Assembly (NCBI GenBank): GCA_007127495.1
Contig: SKZG01000143.1
Span: 1 to 17,870 of the forward strand
Direction: 5' to 3'
Length of the DNA stretch: 17,870 nt
Origin: Planctomycetales bacterium
Lineage (GTDB): Bacteria > Planctomycetota > Planctomycetia > Pirellulales > Thermoguttaceae
The notes below the pieces were generated by a model, which saw only the letters and a list, made by a program, of their open reading frames with translations, made no database searches and had not been told where the DNA came from. This document shows, one piece after another, positions 7,894 to 16,228 of this stretch; the stretch's first letter is position 1, and each line of letters opens with the position of its first letter. The position numbers and the translations under genes were made by a program.

Positions 7894-9906
7894 CTAGCCG
7901 GCCACACGGCGGACCGTTTTTGCGTCAATCTCCTCACGCAGCTTCGCGAGGGCCTCATCGACGGGCATGGCCCCCACGTCGCCCTGCAACCGGTCGCGTA
8001 CGGAAACCGCCCCCCCCTCCTGCTCCCGCCCGCCGATCACGAACATGTATGGGATCAGTTCCAGTTGGGCATCGCGAATCTTGGCGCCGATCTTTTCCGG
8101 TCGGTAGTCGGTACCGACACGTAGGCCCGCCTCGACTAGGCGGCGCTCCACCTGTCGGGCATAGTCTTCGAACTTCTGACTGACCACCAGCACGCGCACC
8201 TGTTCCGGGGCGAGCCAGAGTGGAAACGCGCCGGCGAAATGCTCGATGAGCATTCCCACAAACCGCTCCAACGATCCAAACGGTGCGCGGTGAATCATCA
8301 CCGGCTCGTGCGGCTGGTTGTCGGTCCCGATATACTCCAGGCCGAACCGCTGGGGGCTCGGCAGGTTGTAGTCGAGTTGCACGGTGCCCAACTGCCACTC
8401 GCGCCCGATGCAATCGTTGACAACAAAGTCGGCCTTGGGGCCGTAGAAGGCGGCCTCGCCAACTTCGATGTGCGGCTCGGGGAGGCCCGGCATTTCGCGG
8501 CATACTTGCGCCAACGCCGCTTCCGCCCGCTCCCACGTCTCGGGGGCGCCCACGTACTTATCGCTGGAACGATCGCCAAAGCTCAACCGCACTCTGTAGT
8601 TTTCCAGCCCCAAAGTCTTCAAAACAAACTGGGTCATCTCTAGACACCCGCGAAACTCGTCGCCCACTTGTTCCGCGGTGCAGAAAATGTGGGCGTCGTC
8701 CTGGGTGAAACCCCGCACGCGGGTCATACCGGTCAATTCGCCCGACTGCTCGTACCGATGCACCAAGCCCAGTTCGGCAATTCGCAAGGGCAGGTCGCGG
8801 TAGCTGCGCGGCTTCGACTGGTAGATGCGGATGTGGTGCGGGCAATTCATCGGCCGCAGCAGATACTTTTCGCCTTCGCCCCAGTGGGCGGCAAGGTCGA
8901 TGGGCGGGAATTGGCTCTCCTTGTAGTACGGGTAATGGCCGGAGGTCTCGTACAGCTCCACGCGGCCGATGGCCGGCGTGTATACCGGCTGATACCCTCG
9001 GCGGAGCAACTCGTCGTAGATGAACGCCTCCAGTTCGCGGCGCACCGTGGCGCCCTTCGGCAGCCACATGACCAAGCCAGAGCCGACTTTCGGGTCGATC
9101 ATAAACAGTTCGAGCTGCCTGCCCAGCACGCGGTGGTCGCGGCGGCGGGCCTCCTCGAGCTTGCGCAGGTGCTCGTCCAGGTCGTCCTGGGTAAACCAAG
9201 CCGTGCCATACAGGCGTTGGAGTTGCTCCCGGTTGGAATCGCCTTTCCAATAGGCGCCGGCCACGGACAGAAGCTTTACGGCGCCCACCTTGCTTGCGGC
9301 AGCCAGGTGGGGGCCGCGGCAAAGATCGACGAACTCGCCTTGCCGGTAAAACGAGACGGACGCTTCGTCGCCCAGCCCTTCTTCAATGTGCTCTACCTTG
9401 AGTGTCTGCCCTAACTCGCGGCACAATTCGACCGCTTCGGTCCGGGGCAACTCGACGCGCTCGAACAGCTCACCTTCCGCGACAATGTTTCGCATCTCGG
9501 CCTCGATGCGGGGGAAGTCGTCCTCGGAAATGGGCTGTTCGATCAGGAAATCGTAATAGAAGCCGTTCTCGATCGTCGGCCCGAACGCCAACTGAACCCC
9601 TGGATACAGCCGCATAACCGCCCTGGCCATGACGTGCGCACATGAGTGCCGCATCAAATCGAGTGCCTCGGGGTCTCTTTGGGTGATCAGCCGCAGACGC
9701 ACCTCGCCCTCGGCAGGCAAAAGCTGATCGGAGCCGACCAGCTTTCCGTCCACCTCAGCCGCCAGGGTTGCCTTGGCCAGCCGTTTCCCGATGTCGCCGG
9801 CCACGTCAAGGGCGGTCACGCGCCGGGTGTAGTTCAAGGTGCTTCCATCAGGCAGGATAACGTTGAGCATTCGAGCTGTGTCTTTTGGTTCGTGCAATCG
9901 GGTCAT
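7894..9906 (-). CDS. thrS: Threonyl-tRNA synthetase
   Basis: ThrS charges tRNA-Thr in the cytoplasm. The 670 residues contain a TGS domain (about 13-73), an editing domain with HSCAH (H87, H91) and DLCRGPH (C196, H200), and the class II catalytic core. The likely zinc ligands are C355 in MNCPHH, H406 in DDAHIF and H539 in [11 protein letters not shown]-terminal anticodon-binding domain completes it. The ATG at 9906 overlaps the pyrD stop as ATGA, with GGAAG just upstream, which implies coupled translation. Met13 (ATG at 9868-9870) is a shorter alternative matching many family starts, but it has no Shine-Dalgarno sequence. Confidence 0.97.
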   Translation of the reverse strand: MTRLHEPKDTARMLNVILPDGSTLNYTRRVTALDVAGDIGKRLAKATLAAEVDGKLVGSDQLLPAEGEVRLRLITQRDPEALDLMRHSCAHVMARAVMRLYPGVQLAFGPTIENGFYYDFLIEQPISEDDFPRIEAEMRNIVAEGELFERVELPRTEAVELCRELGQTLKVEHIEEGLGDEASVSFYRQGEFVDLCRGPHLAAASKVGAVKLLSVAGAYWKGDSNREQLQRLYGTAWFTQDDLDEHLRKLEEARRRDHRVLGRQLELFMIDPKVGSGLVMWLPKGATVRRELEAFIYDELLRRGYQPVYTPAIGRVELYETSGHYPYYKESQFPPIDLAAHWGEGEKYLLRPMNCPHHIRIYQSKPRSYRDLPLRIAELGLVHRYEQSGELTGMTRVRGFTQDDAHIFCTAEQVGDEFRGCLEMTQFVLKTLGLENYRVRLSFGDRSSDKYVGAPETWERAEAALAQVCREMPGLPEPHIEVGEAAFYGPKADFVVNDCIGREWQLGTVQLDYNLPSPQRFGLEYIGTDNQPHEPVMIHRAPFGSLERFVGMLIEHFAGAFPLWLAPEQVRVLVVSQKFEDYARQVERRLVEAGLRVGTDYRPEKIGAKIRDAQLELIPYMFVIGGREQEGGAVSVRDRLQGDVGAMPVDEALAKLREEIDAKTVRRVAG

Positions 9907-10814
9907 GGTACTTCCAGGGTGCCCACCACGTCCGACACGCCTGCTGCGCCAAGTTGGGCCAAGGCTTCCGGCAGCTCGTCGAGCAGGCGCATGGTCACCG
10001 TTGGATTATAGAAGTTTGCTGTGCCGATTTGCACCGCCGTGGCACCGGCCACCAGGAACTCCATCACGTCGTCGATGGTGGCGATTCCGCCGATTCCCAT
10101 AATCGGAATTGCGACGGCGCGGGCGACCTGGAAGACGGCCCGAAGGGCAATCGGCTTGATGGCCGGCCCGCTTAGGCCGCCAAGGACATTTCCCAGACGC
10201 GGTCGGCGGTGCCGCCAATCGATGGCCATGCCAAGGCAGGTATTGACCAGGGAAAGCGCATCGGCACCTCCATTTTCGGCTGCCTTGGCCACACGTGCAA
10301 GGTCGGTCACATTGGGAGTCAATTTGGCGAGAATAGGAAGTTTGCAGGCTTTTCTGCAGCCGCTCACAACGCGTTCACAGCGGGCCGGGTCGGTGCCGAA
10401 GTCGACCCCGCCGCTTACATTGGGGCAGGAAATGTTCAATTCGATCGCGTCGGCGCCGTCGGCTGCGTCTAGCAACCGCGCCATCTCGACAAATTCCTCC
10501 TCAGTGCGACCCGCAATGCTGACGATGATGGCCGGTTCGAGCCCAGCCAAATAGGGCATTTGCCGCGTCAGGAACGCGTCGATTCCGTCATTGTCGAGGC
10601 CGATGGCGTTGAGCATGCCGGCGGCCGTCTCGCAGGTACGTGGAGGCGGGTTGCCCGGCCGGGGGTGACGGGTGATGGTCTTTGGAAGAATCGCCCCAAG
10701 GCGTCCAACGTCGACGAAACCAGTCATCTCCCGCGCATACCCAAACGTGCCGGACGCAACGACGATTGGGTTGCGCAGCCTCAGCCTCCCGAGTTGTACC
10801 GCCAGTTGCACCAC
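9903..10814 (-). CDS. pyrD: Dihydroorotate dehydrogenase, class 1B type
   Basis: PyrD oxidises dihydroorotate to orotate in pyrimidine synthesis, using FMN. Family features include [14 protein letters not shown] near the N-terminus, [10 protein letters not shown] carrying the class 1 active-site cysteine, [14 protein letters not shown] and IPIMGIGGI. The NTxxGMxID pattern and the cysteine point to class 1B, which normally works with an electron-transfer subunit, PyrK; none is in this window. I prefer the GTG at 10814 (303 residues), since GAAGGG precedes it and family similarity begins soon after. The frame also has a TTG at 10856 without a ribosome binding site. The stop overlaps the thrS start by four bases. 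Confidence 0.93.
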   Translation of the reverse strand: MVQLAVQLGRLRLRNPIVVASGTFGYAREMTGFVDVGRLGAILPKTITRHPRPGNPPPRTCETAAGMLNAIGLDNDGIDAFLTRQMPYLAGLEPAIIVSIAGRTEEEFVEMARLLDAADGADAIELNISCPNVSGGVDFGTDPARCERVVSGCRKACKLPILAKLTPNVTDLARVAKAAENGGADALSLVNTCLGMAIDWRHRRPRLGNVLGGLSGPAIKPIALRAVFQVARAVAIPIMGIGGIATIDDVMEFLVAGATAVQIGTANFYNPTVTMRLLDELPEALAQLGAAGVSDVVGTLEVP

Positions 10815-10868
10815 GTGCCAGCCCTTCGGGCCAGACCACTTCCAACCGTCGGTCAAGCAGGCGTTACG

Positions 10869-11087
10869 TCAAATGACGCCGCCGTGTGTCCGATACGGAG
10901 TGCTGTGATCCGGCATGTCCAGAAACCACGCCCGTTCCCACTCGTCGAGCAGGAGGCGCAGGTTTTCCGAAGTATAAATCAATTGCTGCGTCCGGCGAAC
11001 CGGGTCACCCGAATACGCCGGAATAATGCATCCGACGGTCGGGCTGATCAGCAGTCCCAAAAACAACGCTAATAGCAGTCTGCGCAT
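10869..11087 (-). CDS. Small predicted lipoprotein of unknown function
   Basis: This 72-residue ORF starts with ATG 11087, preceded by AAGGAG seven bases upstream, an excellent ribosome binding site. A basic start (MRR), a hydrophobic stretch and a cysteine at position 20 (PTVGC) suggest a lipoprotein signal, though the lipobox is not canonical. The mature part is about 50 residues with a probable amphipathic helix (QQLIYTSENLRLLLDEWERAW) and a polar tail ending THGGVI. It lies just upstream of pyrD on the same strand, 54 bases before the preferred pyrD start. I do not recognise a domain; the coding call rests on start, signal and position. Confidence 0.7.
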   Translation of the reverse strand: MRRLLLALFLGLLISPTVGCIIPAYSGDPVRRTQQLIYTSENLRLLLDEWERAWFLDMPDHSTPYRTHGGVI

Positions 11088-11314
11088 GCGACGGCTCCTT
11101 CCCTAGAGGCAGGTCGCCCTCCACCGCCGGAAGGATATCTGATTTCCAGCCAGCGGAGGTTCGTTACATGGTTTACTCGAATCGCTTCCCGAAGCGGAAT
11201 TACCAAGTTGCGCCTGCTGCAACCTGGAATCAACCCTCTTATCGGCAGCGCAATCGAAAATCTTCATCCAGACCGCATAATCGGCAGAATTGTCAGACTA
11301 TCGTGGAAAAGCTC

Positions 11315-11363
11315 GGATCTACCCCCCGTATCCGCCGGGAGAGGGGATTTTTGGGGTAGCTCC
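11315..11363 (-). terminator. Candidate terminator after the FHA gene
   Basis: An 11-base inverted repeat with one mismatch (GGATCTACCCC at 11315-11325, GGGGTAGCTCC at 11353-11363) starts right after the FHA stop codon on the minus strand. The loop is long (27 bases) and includes five A. The downstream minus-strand bases, GAGCTTTTCC, hold only a short T-run, so this is a plausible but not textbook terminator. Confidence 0.4.
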
Positions 11364-11364
11364 T

Positions 11365-12087
11365 TTACTGAAGCCCTTTGAGGAAGTCTTGGAGGGTCTC
11401 ATCGGAGACAGACTCAGCGTCCGGCTCAGCGGCCTTCTCAGCCGGTTCAGGCCCCTCCGGTTTAAGGCCGGGAGGCGCTGTGGGCTCGCCGGTTGCCTCG
11501 TGTTGCGGCGCTGTGTCGGTTTCGACCTCTGATTCCGGGCTTTCGTGCGGGGTATTGTCCTGTTGCTCAGCACTCGGGCCGGCTTCCTCTTCCTTGACCG
11601 TCTCTGGCTCGTTTGGCACTGCACTCGCCCAAGGCCCTTCGCTACTTTCTGAAATGCCTGAAGGTTCCGAAACAGCCGCTGAGACTTCGGGAGCTTCGGT
11701 GGGGCTGGCCGCTCGATCAGGGGAGGAATCCCCCTTTGGCGGCTTGGGCCCTTCCGATTCGGCGAGTTTTGGTGCGGGAACATCGTCTAAGTTGCCGTGG
11801 TACTGGTATCGGGCCTGAAAGGTCAGCGGACCCACGCTGAAGCAGTCGTCCGGCCGGAGCGGCGACTCGACCACCCGGCTATCGTGTACGATCGTGCCGT
11901 TCAGCGAGCCAAGGTCGCGAACCATGAGCAGGCCGTCCACCTCGTACAACTCGCAATGCAGGCGGCTGATCATCGGATGCGCAACGGTCAGGTCGGCCTC
12001 GCGGCCCCGCCCCAGTACGGCAGGTGGAACAAAGACCAATTCGCCGCGACTCACCTTCCCACGGGCGACAACAAGTGTAACTTCCAT
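11365..12087 (-). CDS. FHA domain protein with disordered acidic tail
   Basis: FHA domains bind phosphothreonine peptides, usually from Ser/Thr kinase signalling. The 240 residues begin with a clear FHA domain (about 1-95), with GRG at 26-28, S41 and H44, and the NGT loop at 63-65. From about 100 to 225 the chain is rich in Pro, Glu and Ser and probably disordered, ending in a short helix-like DETLQDFLKGLQ. I chose ATG 12087, since GAGGTG lies nine bases upstream; a GTG at 12099 is an alternative. A promoter-like sequence lies about 155 bases upstream. No kinase gene is nearby, so the partner is unknown. Confidence 0.9.
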   Translation of the reverse strand: MEVTLVVARGKVSRGELVFVPPAVLGRGREADLTVAHPMISRLHCELYEVDGLLMVRDLGSLNGTIVHDSRVVESPLRPDDCFSVGPLTFQARYQYHGNLDDVPAPKLAESEGPKPPKGDSSPDRAASPTEAPEVSAAVSEPSGISESSEGPWASAVPNEPETVKEEEAGPSAEQQDNTPHESPESEVETDTAPQHEATGEPTAPPGLKPEGPEPAEKAAEPDAESVSDETLQDFLKGLQ

Positions 12088-12242
12088 GGCATTAAACACC
12101 TCAACTAGGCAGCAAAATCAGGCGGTAATATCCGTGTGGCCCGTCAGGACTCTGAAAAACGGACCCCGTGAACGGTTACCTTCATGCCGCGGGGATCCGT
12201 CCCGCGCGACCTTTCGTGAAAGATCTTGCAAGAACAACCGCC

Positions 12243-12271
12243 ATTGTAGCTAGGGAATACGCCCTAATCAA
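12243..12271 (-). promoter_or_regulatory. Candidate sigma-70 promoter of the FHA gene
   Basis: On the minus strand TTGATT (12271-12266) and TACAAT (12248-12243) are separated by exactly 17 bases, matching four of six and five of six consensus positions. It falls between the upstream FAD-protein gene and the FHA gene, leaving a leader of about 150 bases in which I see no other clear element. Confidence 0.5.
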
Positions 12272-12317
12272 GCGCGGAAACGGGTCACGCAATATGTGGA
12301 TACTCGCGACGCGGGAA

Positions 12318-13652
12318 TCAAGCCTTGAGGCGCAAACCATCGCATGGTTCGCGTCCACCGTGAACACTCCAGGGCATGGTAATTCCGAAACACTTGCCGA
12401 CGGCCAAGGCACTGTTGACCCCGTCCTCGTGGAATCCGTGCCCCCAATACGCGCCGCAGAAGTACGTGCGGTTCCGGCCGTTGATCTCTTCGAACCGCTT
12501 CTGCGCAGCCAGGGCCTCGCGGCTGTAAACCGGGTGGTGGTACTCGATTTGCCGGAGGATCTTGTCTGGGGCGATTGCCAGCGTAGCGTTCAAGGTAACG
12601 CAAATGGGATCCGGCGACGAGTGTCCCTGTAGCCGGTTGAGGTTGTACGTGAGCACGACCGGGCACGCTTGCTGCGGCGGAATGCAGTAGTTCCACGAGG
12701 CCCATGCGCGGCGGCAGCGGGGCAATAGCGACGAATCGACGTGCAAAACCGTCTCGTTCCGCTGATAGCCGATCGCGCCGAGAATCGCCCGCTCCGCCGG
12801 GCTGGCGTCAGACAACATGCCTAGCGACTGATCGGAGTGCGCGGCCAGCACCACGGCGTCGAAATCCTCCGGCCCGCCGTGTTCCCAGTTCACAGCGACC
12901 CGATCGGGGTGGCGCCGCACGGCTACGACGGGGCAGTTCAATCGGATGCGTTCTGCGTAGGGGCGAGTCAGCGCCTCGACGTACCGCGCGGCGCCCCCTT
13001 CCACGGTCTTCCATTGCGGATGGCCCCGCACCGTCAGCAGCCCGTGGTTGTTGAAGAAATTGATGATGAACCGCGCCGGGAATTGCAGGAACCGGTCCGG
13101 GGGCGCTGACCAGATGGCTGCGCCCATCGGCACAAGGTAATGCTCGATGAACTGCCGGCTGTACTGGTTGCGCTCGAGGTATTGGCCCAGTTCCAGTTCG
13201 TCGTCGTAATCCGGCGCAGGGGACAGTCCCGCGGAAACGGCGCCGCCGCGTAGCAGTTCCACCGACCGGCGATTGAAGCGGAGCACGTCGCGCAGCATGC
13301 GGTAGAACGACGGGCGCAGCAGGTTGCGGCGCTGGGCGAAAAGGCCACTGAGCGAGCTGCCCTGATATTCCAGCCCGGTGCGGTCGCAGCGGACGCTGAA
13401 GCTCATGTCGCTCCACCGGGCCGAAATGTCGAGCATCCGCAGCATTTCGATGAAGTTCGGGTAGGTGCGGTCGTTGAACACCATGAAGCCGGTGTCGGCT
13501 GCGTAGTGTTGGCCGAAGGCCTCGAACTCCACCGTATTCGTATGCCCACCGGCGTAATCGTTGGCCTCGAACACGTGGACCTCGTGCTCGGCCGCCAGGA
13601 GTCGCGCGGACAGCAGACCACTGATGCCGGAGCCGATGACTGCGATTTTCAT
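12318..13652 (-). CDS. FAD-dependent amine-oxidase-like protein (COG2907 type)
   Basis: The 444 residues start with a dinucleotide-binding fold, GSGISG at 7-12, an acidic residue at the second strand end (E29) and GGHTNTV at 35-41. The C-terminal FAD-binding stretch reads CGAYWGHGFHEDGVNSA. This matches the predicted NAD/FAD-binding proteins of COG2907 in the flavin amine oxidase superfamily, whose substrate is unknown to me. In many genomes such genes sit with DUF1365 and cyclopropane-fatty-acid-synthase-like genes and are suspected to act on lipids; those partners are absent here. ATG 13652 has AAGGA seven bases upstream. A GGCCGCT/AGCGGCC hairpin (13777-13799) lies in the 200-base gap to hen1. 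Confidence 0.88.
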   Translation of the reverse strand: MKIAVIGSGISGLLSARLLAAEHEVHVFEANDYAGGHTNTVEFEAFGQHYAADTGFMVFNDRTYPNFIEMLRMLDISARWSDMSFSVRCDRTGLEYQGSSLSGLFAQRRNLLRPSFYRMLRDVLRFNRRSVELLRGGAVSAGLSPAPDYDDELELGQYLERNQYSRQFIEHYLVPMGAAIWSAPPDRFLQFPARFIINFFNNHGLLTVRGHPQWKTVEGGAARYVEALTRPYAERIRLNCPVVAVRRHPDRVAVNWEHGGPEDFDAVVLAAHSDQSLGMLSDASPAERAILGAIGYQRNETVLHVDSSLLPRCRRAWASWNYCIPPQQACPVVLTYNLNRLQGHSSPDPICVTLNATLAIAPDKILRQIEYHHPVYSREALAAQKRFEEINGRNRTYFCGAYWGHGFHEDGVNSALAVGKCFGITMPWSVHGGREPCDGLRLKA

Positions 13653-13852
13653 GGGTGATCCTTCTCCCTTTTGCTTTCTGAATCAGTGCCTTGAGCATGG
13701 TCGTCGGATGCAACGAGCGCCGCCAGCGAGCCGTACGGCTGCGACCGGCTTTGCGTACTTAACACGCCCACCGTAGGGCCGCTCGCGCACCAAGCGGCCG
13801 ATCTGCTCGGAAAGACCGGATGTGTCAGCATATCGGCCACGTTCGGGCGAAT

Positions 13853-14506
13853 TCATCGAACGTGTTCTCCTGGAGTTGCCGGCGGTCGCGACGGTCGGCC
13901 GGGCTCATGCTGCCGCGTGAATATCGCCACTTGAGTGGGCTGGCCGAGAATCGGGTCGAAGTCTCCGATGCCATCGAGGCGGACGAAATAGCCGTTTCGG
14001 TTGGCAACGCCCGACGCCCACCGGTTGAACTTATCGCGCCCCCATTCGAAACGGTGATCCGCTTCCCGCAAATCGCCGGGGCCCATGCCGAAAACGACGT
14101 TGTACTCGGCGTTCGGGGTGGTCATCACGATCGTTTGCGGCCGGTAGCGGCCCCAAACGGCGCGCTCCACTTTGCCCAGGGCTCCAGGATTGACGTGCTC
14201 GATCGTCTCGATCATCGCGCAGGCGTCGAACCCGTGCAGGTCGAGTTGTGGGTCGGTGTACGAACCGACGAAAACCGATAGCCGTTGCGGCGGCTCGTGC
14301 TGAAATTGCCGCAGGGCCTCGCGGGCGCGCCATAAGGCTGCCCCGCATTGGTCCACCCCGACGATGGTTTGGAATTGCGGTTCGCATACCAGGCGCCGCA
14401 ACAGGTGGCCCTCGCCGCATCCGAGGTCGAGGACCGTTCGGGCGCCGCTGTGGACCAGCACTTGGTGGACTGCCGCAAGTCGTTCTTCGTGAAGGTCGGT
14501 AATCAC
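13853..14506 (-). CDS. hen1: Hen1-type RNA 3'-terminal ribose 2'-O-methyltransferase domain protein
   Basis: Hen1 methylates the 2'-OH of an RNA 3'-terminal nucleotide in a metal-dependent way. The 217 residues contain the SAM motif DLGCGEG at 27-33, the metal-site pattern ExxEH (E100, E103, H104), TTPNAEYN at 129-136, and DHRFEW with the fourth ligand H151. The ligand spacing agrees with the bacterial Hen1 methyltransferase. Bacterial Hen1 usually carries an extra N-terminal domain and sits beside pnkp in an RNA-repair operon. This protein is only the catalytic domain, and no pnkp is seen. Its GTG start overlaps the stop of the HelD remnant as GTGA, with AGGA seven bases upstream. Confidence 0.88.
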   Translation of the reverse strand: MITDLHEERLAAVHQVLVHSGARTVLDLGCGEGHLLRRLVCEPQFQTIVGVDQCGAALWRAREALRQFQHEPPQRLSVFVGSYTDPQLDLHGFDACAMIETIEHVNPGALGKVERAVWGRYRPQTIVMTTPNAEYNVVFGMGPGDLREADHRFEWGRDKFNRWASGVANRNGYFVRLDGIGDFDPILGQPTQVAIFTRQHEPGRPSRPPATPGEHVR

Positions 14507-15333
14507 CGGGTCGTCCTGTCAGGCCTGGGCCGGCGTCGCTGCATGGCACTCCAGCGCGCCGCCAGGAAACGGGAAGGTTCATCGGCATGGGTCAGGCTGA
14601 GCTTATGCGTCGCGCGCGTACATGCCACGTAGAGCATGTGGCGGTCGATGACAGCATTGTACTCAACATCGTTGCAGAACGGCACGATCACCTGGTCGAA
14701 CTCGAGCCCCTTGGCCAGGTACGCGGTGACAATCGTGGGCTTCTCACCATGCCGTTCGATGGGAATCAGGTTCGGGTTGTGATGGATGCTCTGGGCCAGC
14801 TCGGTAATCTGGAAAATCGAACGATAGCTCCGGTGCATGTGGATGCACTCCGACTGGGGCAAAACCTCGTGAATGGCCTCCGCCGAGGACGCACTAACCG
14901 GGCTGACCGACTGGTTGTGGTCGCCGAGGATCGTCTTCTTGCACGGGCACACGTTGGCCAGGACCTCGTACTGGACGGGCGTATAATCCTGCATTTCGTC
15001 GATGACCACGTGTTCGATGCGGTTCAACTGCCGCCTGCGCACCAAGCTGCATTGGGTGCGGCCCTCGGGGGCGTCGTAGTGCGCATCGCCCAACTCGAAT
15101 TCATAGAACATGCTGGCGATGGGCGCGCGCCAGTCGTGGATGAGCGTCGCCTCAGCGTCGGGCTCGGAGAAGGAGTGGATGCCGATGTACGTGGGCTGCA
15201 GTTCGACCATTTCGTTGCGTCGTGCATGGCCCCTCTTGCCGAAGGCCTCGCGCTCGGCGGCAATCCGGTCCTGAATGGAGGTGAGGTACCGGCGTTCTTC
15301 GGCTTCGGTTCGGTTAAAACAGGAATCGGTCAT
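14503..15333 (-). CDS. HelD-type helicase remnant lacking Walker A
   Basis: The intact frame resembles HelD-like superfamily 1 helicases (RNA-polymerase-recycling ATPases) but is only 276 residues, against about 700 for the family. Kept pieces, in order, are a short N-terminal coil, YIGIHSF and DWRAPIASMFYEFELG (49-82), motif II DEMQ (112-115), GDHNQ (137-141), YRS (170-172), YLAKGLEFD (205-213) and VACTRA (236-241). The whole Walker A/motif I segment is missing between about 100 and 106, another block is missing near 199, and the N-terminal coil is short. ATP hydrolysis is therefore unlikely. The ATG at 15333 matches the family start; an ATG at 15420 in the same frame is possible. It may be a decayed gene or a repurposed scaffold. 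Confidence 0.75.
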   Translation of the reverse strand: MTDSCFNRTEAEERRYLTSIQDRIAAEREAFGKRGHARRNEMVELQPTYIGIHSFSEPDAEATLIHDWRAPIASMFYEFELGDAHYDAPEGRTQCSLVRRRQLNRIEHVVIDEMQDYTPVQYEVLANVCPCKKTILGDHNQSVSPVSASSAEAIHEVLPQSECIHMHRSYRSIFQITELAQSIHHNPNLIPIERHGEKPTIVTAYLAKGLEFDQVIVPFCNDVEYNAVIDRHMLYVACTRATHKLSLTHADEPSRFLAARWSAMQRRRPRPDRTTR

Positions 15334-15505
15334 TGTGTCGTTCGTGGGACTCCAGTGAAGATAGTCTCTGAAGCGATATCCGGCAACCCCCGGCCCGACC
15401 GGCGCTCCGATGGGCCTCATTTGTGGTCACGTCAGGGGAGCCTTACGCATTAGGACGTGTGTACCGGTTTTCCGATTGGGATTGCCTCACAGGAACCTGG
15501 TTGGT

Positions 15506-16228
15506 ATGGTCCAAACATCCATGATGACAAACGACGAAACGAATAAGCTTACCGAGGCGTTTTCGGGCAAGGTGTGGTACCACGACATCAACCGTGTGAT
15601 CGTGGAGCAGGACCGCGATTTTGCCTTGACGGCTCGACAGCGGTCGCGGCGTTACCCTGCCCGGTTGCTCCGCTATTTCGTGCCTTTCCATTGGCTGGGC
15701 CGGGAAGCGGCCCACCGTGGCCGGCCGCTTCGCGTTTGCGAGATCGGCATTGCCGGTGGGCCGATGCCCCGTTTTACGGCGCTCGGCTTGCGGGCCTTGG
15801 GCCTTGAGTTCTCCGACGTGATCGAGCGCTGGATCGGGGTCGATATCGAACTGCTTCATGAGCAGCTTGCGGAACTTTCCTATGACGAGCTGATCGAAGC
15901 CGACGTGGAAAAAGACGCCGACAACATTCCCGCCGATTGCGACGTGTACATCCTGCTTCACGTGTTGGAGCACTTGCACTCGCCCGAGGCGGTTATTGGT
16001 CAGCTATTCCCGCGGCTTCGCCCGAACGCGATGGTGATTGCCGGGTTCCCCACGCATCCTCACCTGGCCGTGCCGTTCTGGAATTGGTATCTGCGCACGC
16101 ATACGAAGCCCAACGGCCATGTGTCGGCGATGTCGAACCGTCGGTTCACCAAAGCAGCCCGCACTGCCGGCTGTACGATCGAAGACGTACGAGCCGGCTA
16201 CTTCATGCGTGCGAGCGGGCGAATGTAG
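15506..16228 (+). CDS. Class I SAM-dependent methyltransferase
   Basis: The 240-residue product has a class I methyltransferase core: a glycine-rich motif I CEIGIAGGP at 78-86, an acidic motif GVDIE at 111-115, and a post-motif LLHVLEHLHSP at 150-160 of the Methyltransf_11/23 type. The substrate cannot be told; such enzymes often act in cell-surface glycan or lipid pathways. ATG 15506 is preferred, with AGGA eleven bases upstream; ATG 15521 and 15524 are alternatives. The gene diverges from the HelD remnant. Its last 31 bases overlap, tail to tail, the end of the DUF1080 gene. Confidence 0.8.
   Translation: MVQTSMMTNDETNKLTEAFSGKVWYHDINRVIVEQDRDFALTARQRSRRYPARLLRYFVPFHWLGREAAHRGRPLRVCEIGIAGGPMPRFTALGLRALGLEFSDVIERWIGVDIELLHEQLAELSYDELIEADVEKDADNIPADCDVYILLHVLEHLHSPEAVIGQLFPRLRPNAMVIAGFPTHPHLAVPFWNWYLRTHTKPNGHVSAMSNRRFTKAARTAGCTIEDVRAGYFMRASGRM

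Noticed and set aside
13649..13840. 63-residue ORF overlapping the FAD-protein start by four bases
   Set aside because: It begins with GTG, lacks a clear ribosome binding site and protein features, and contains a hairpin region; the overlap is tempting but not enough.
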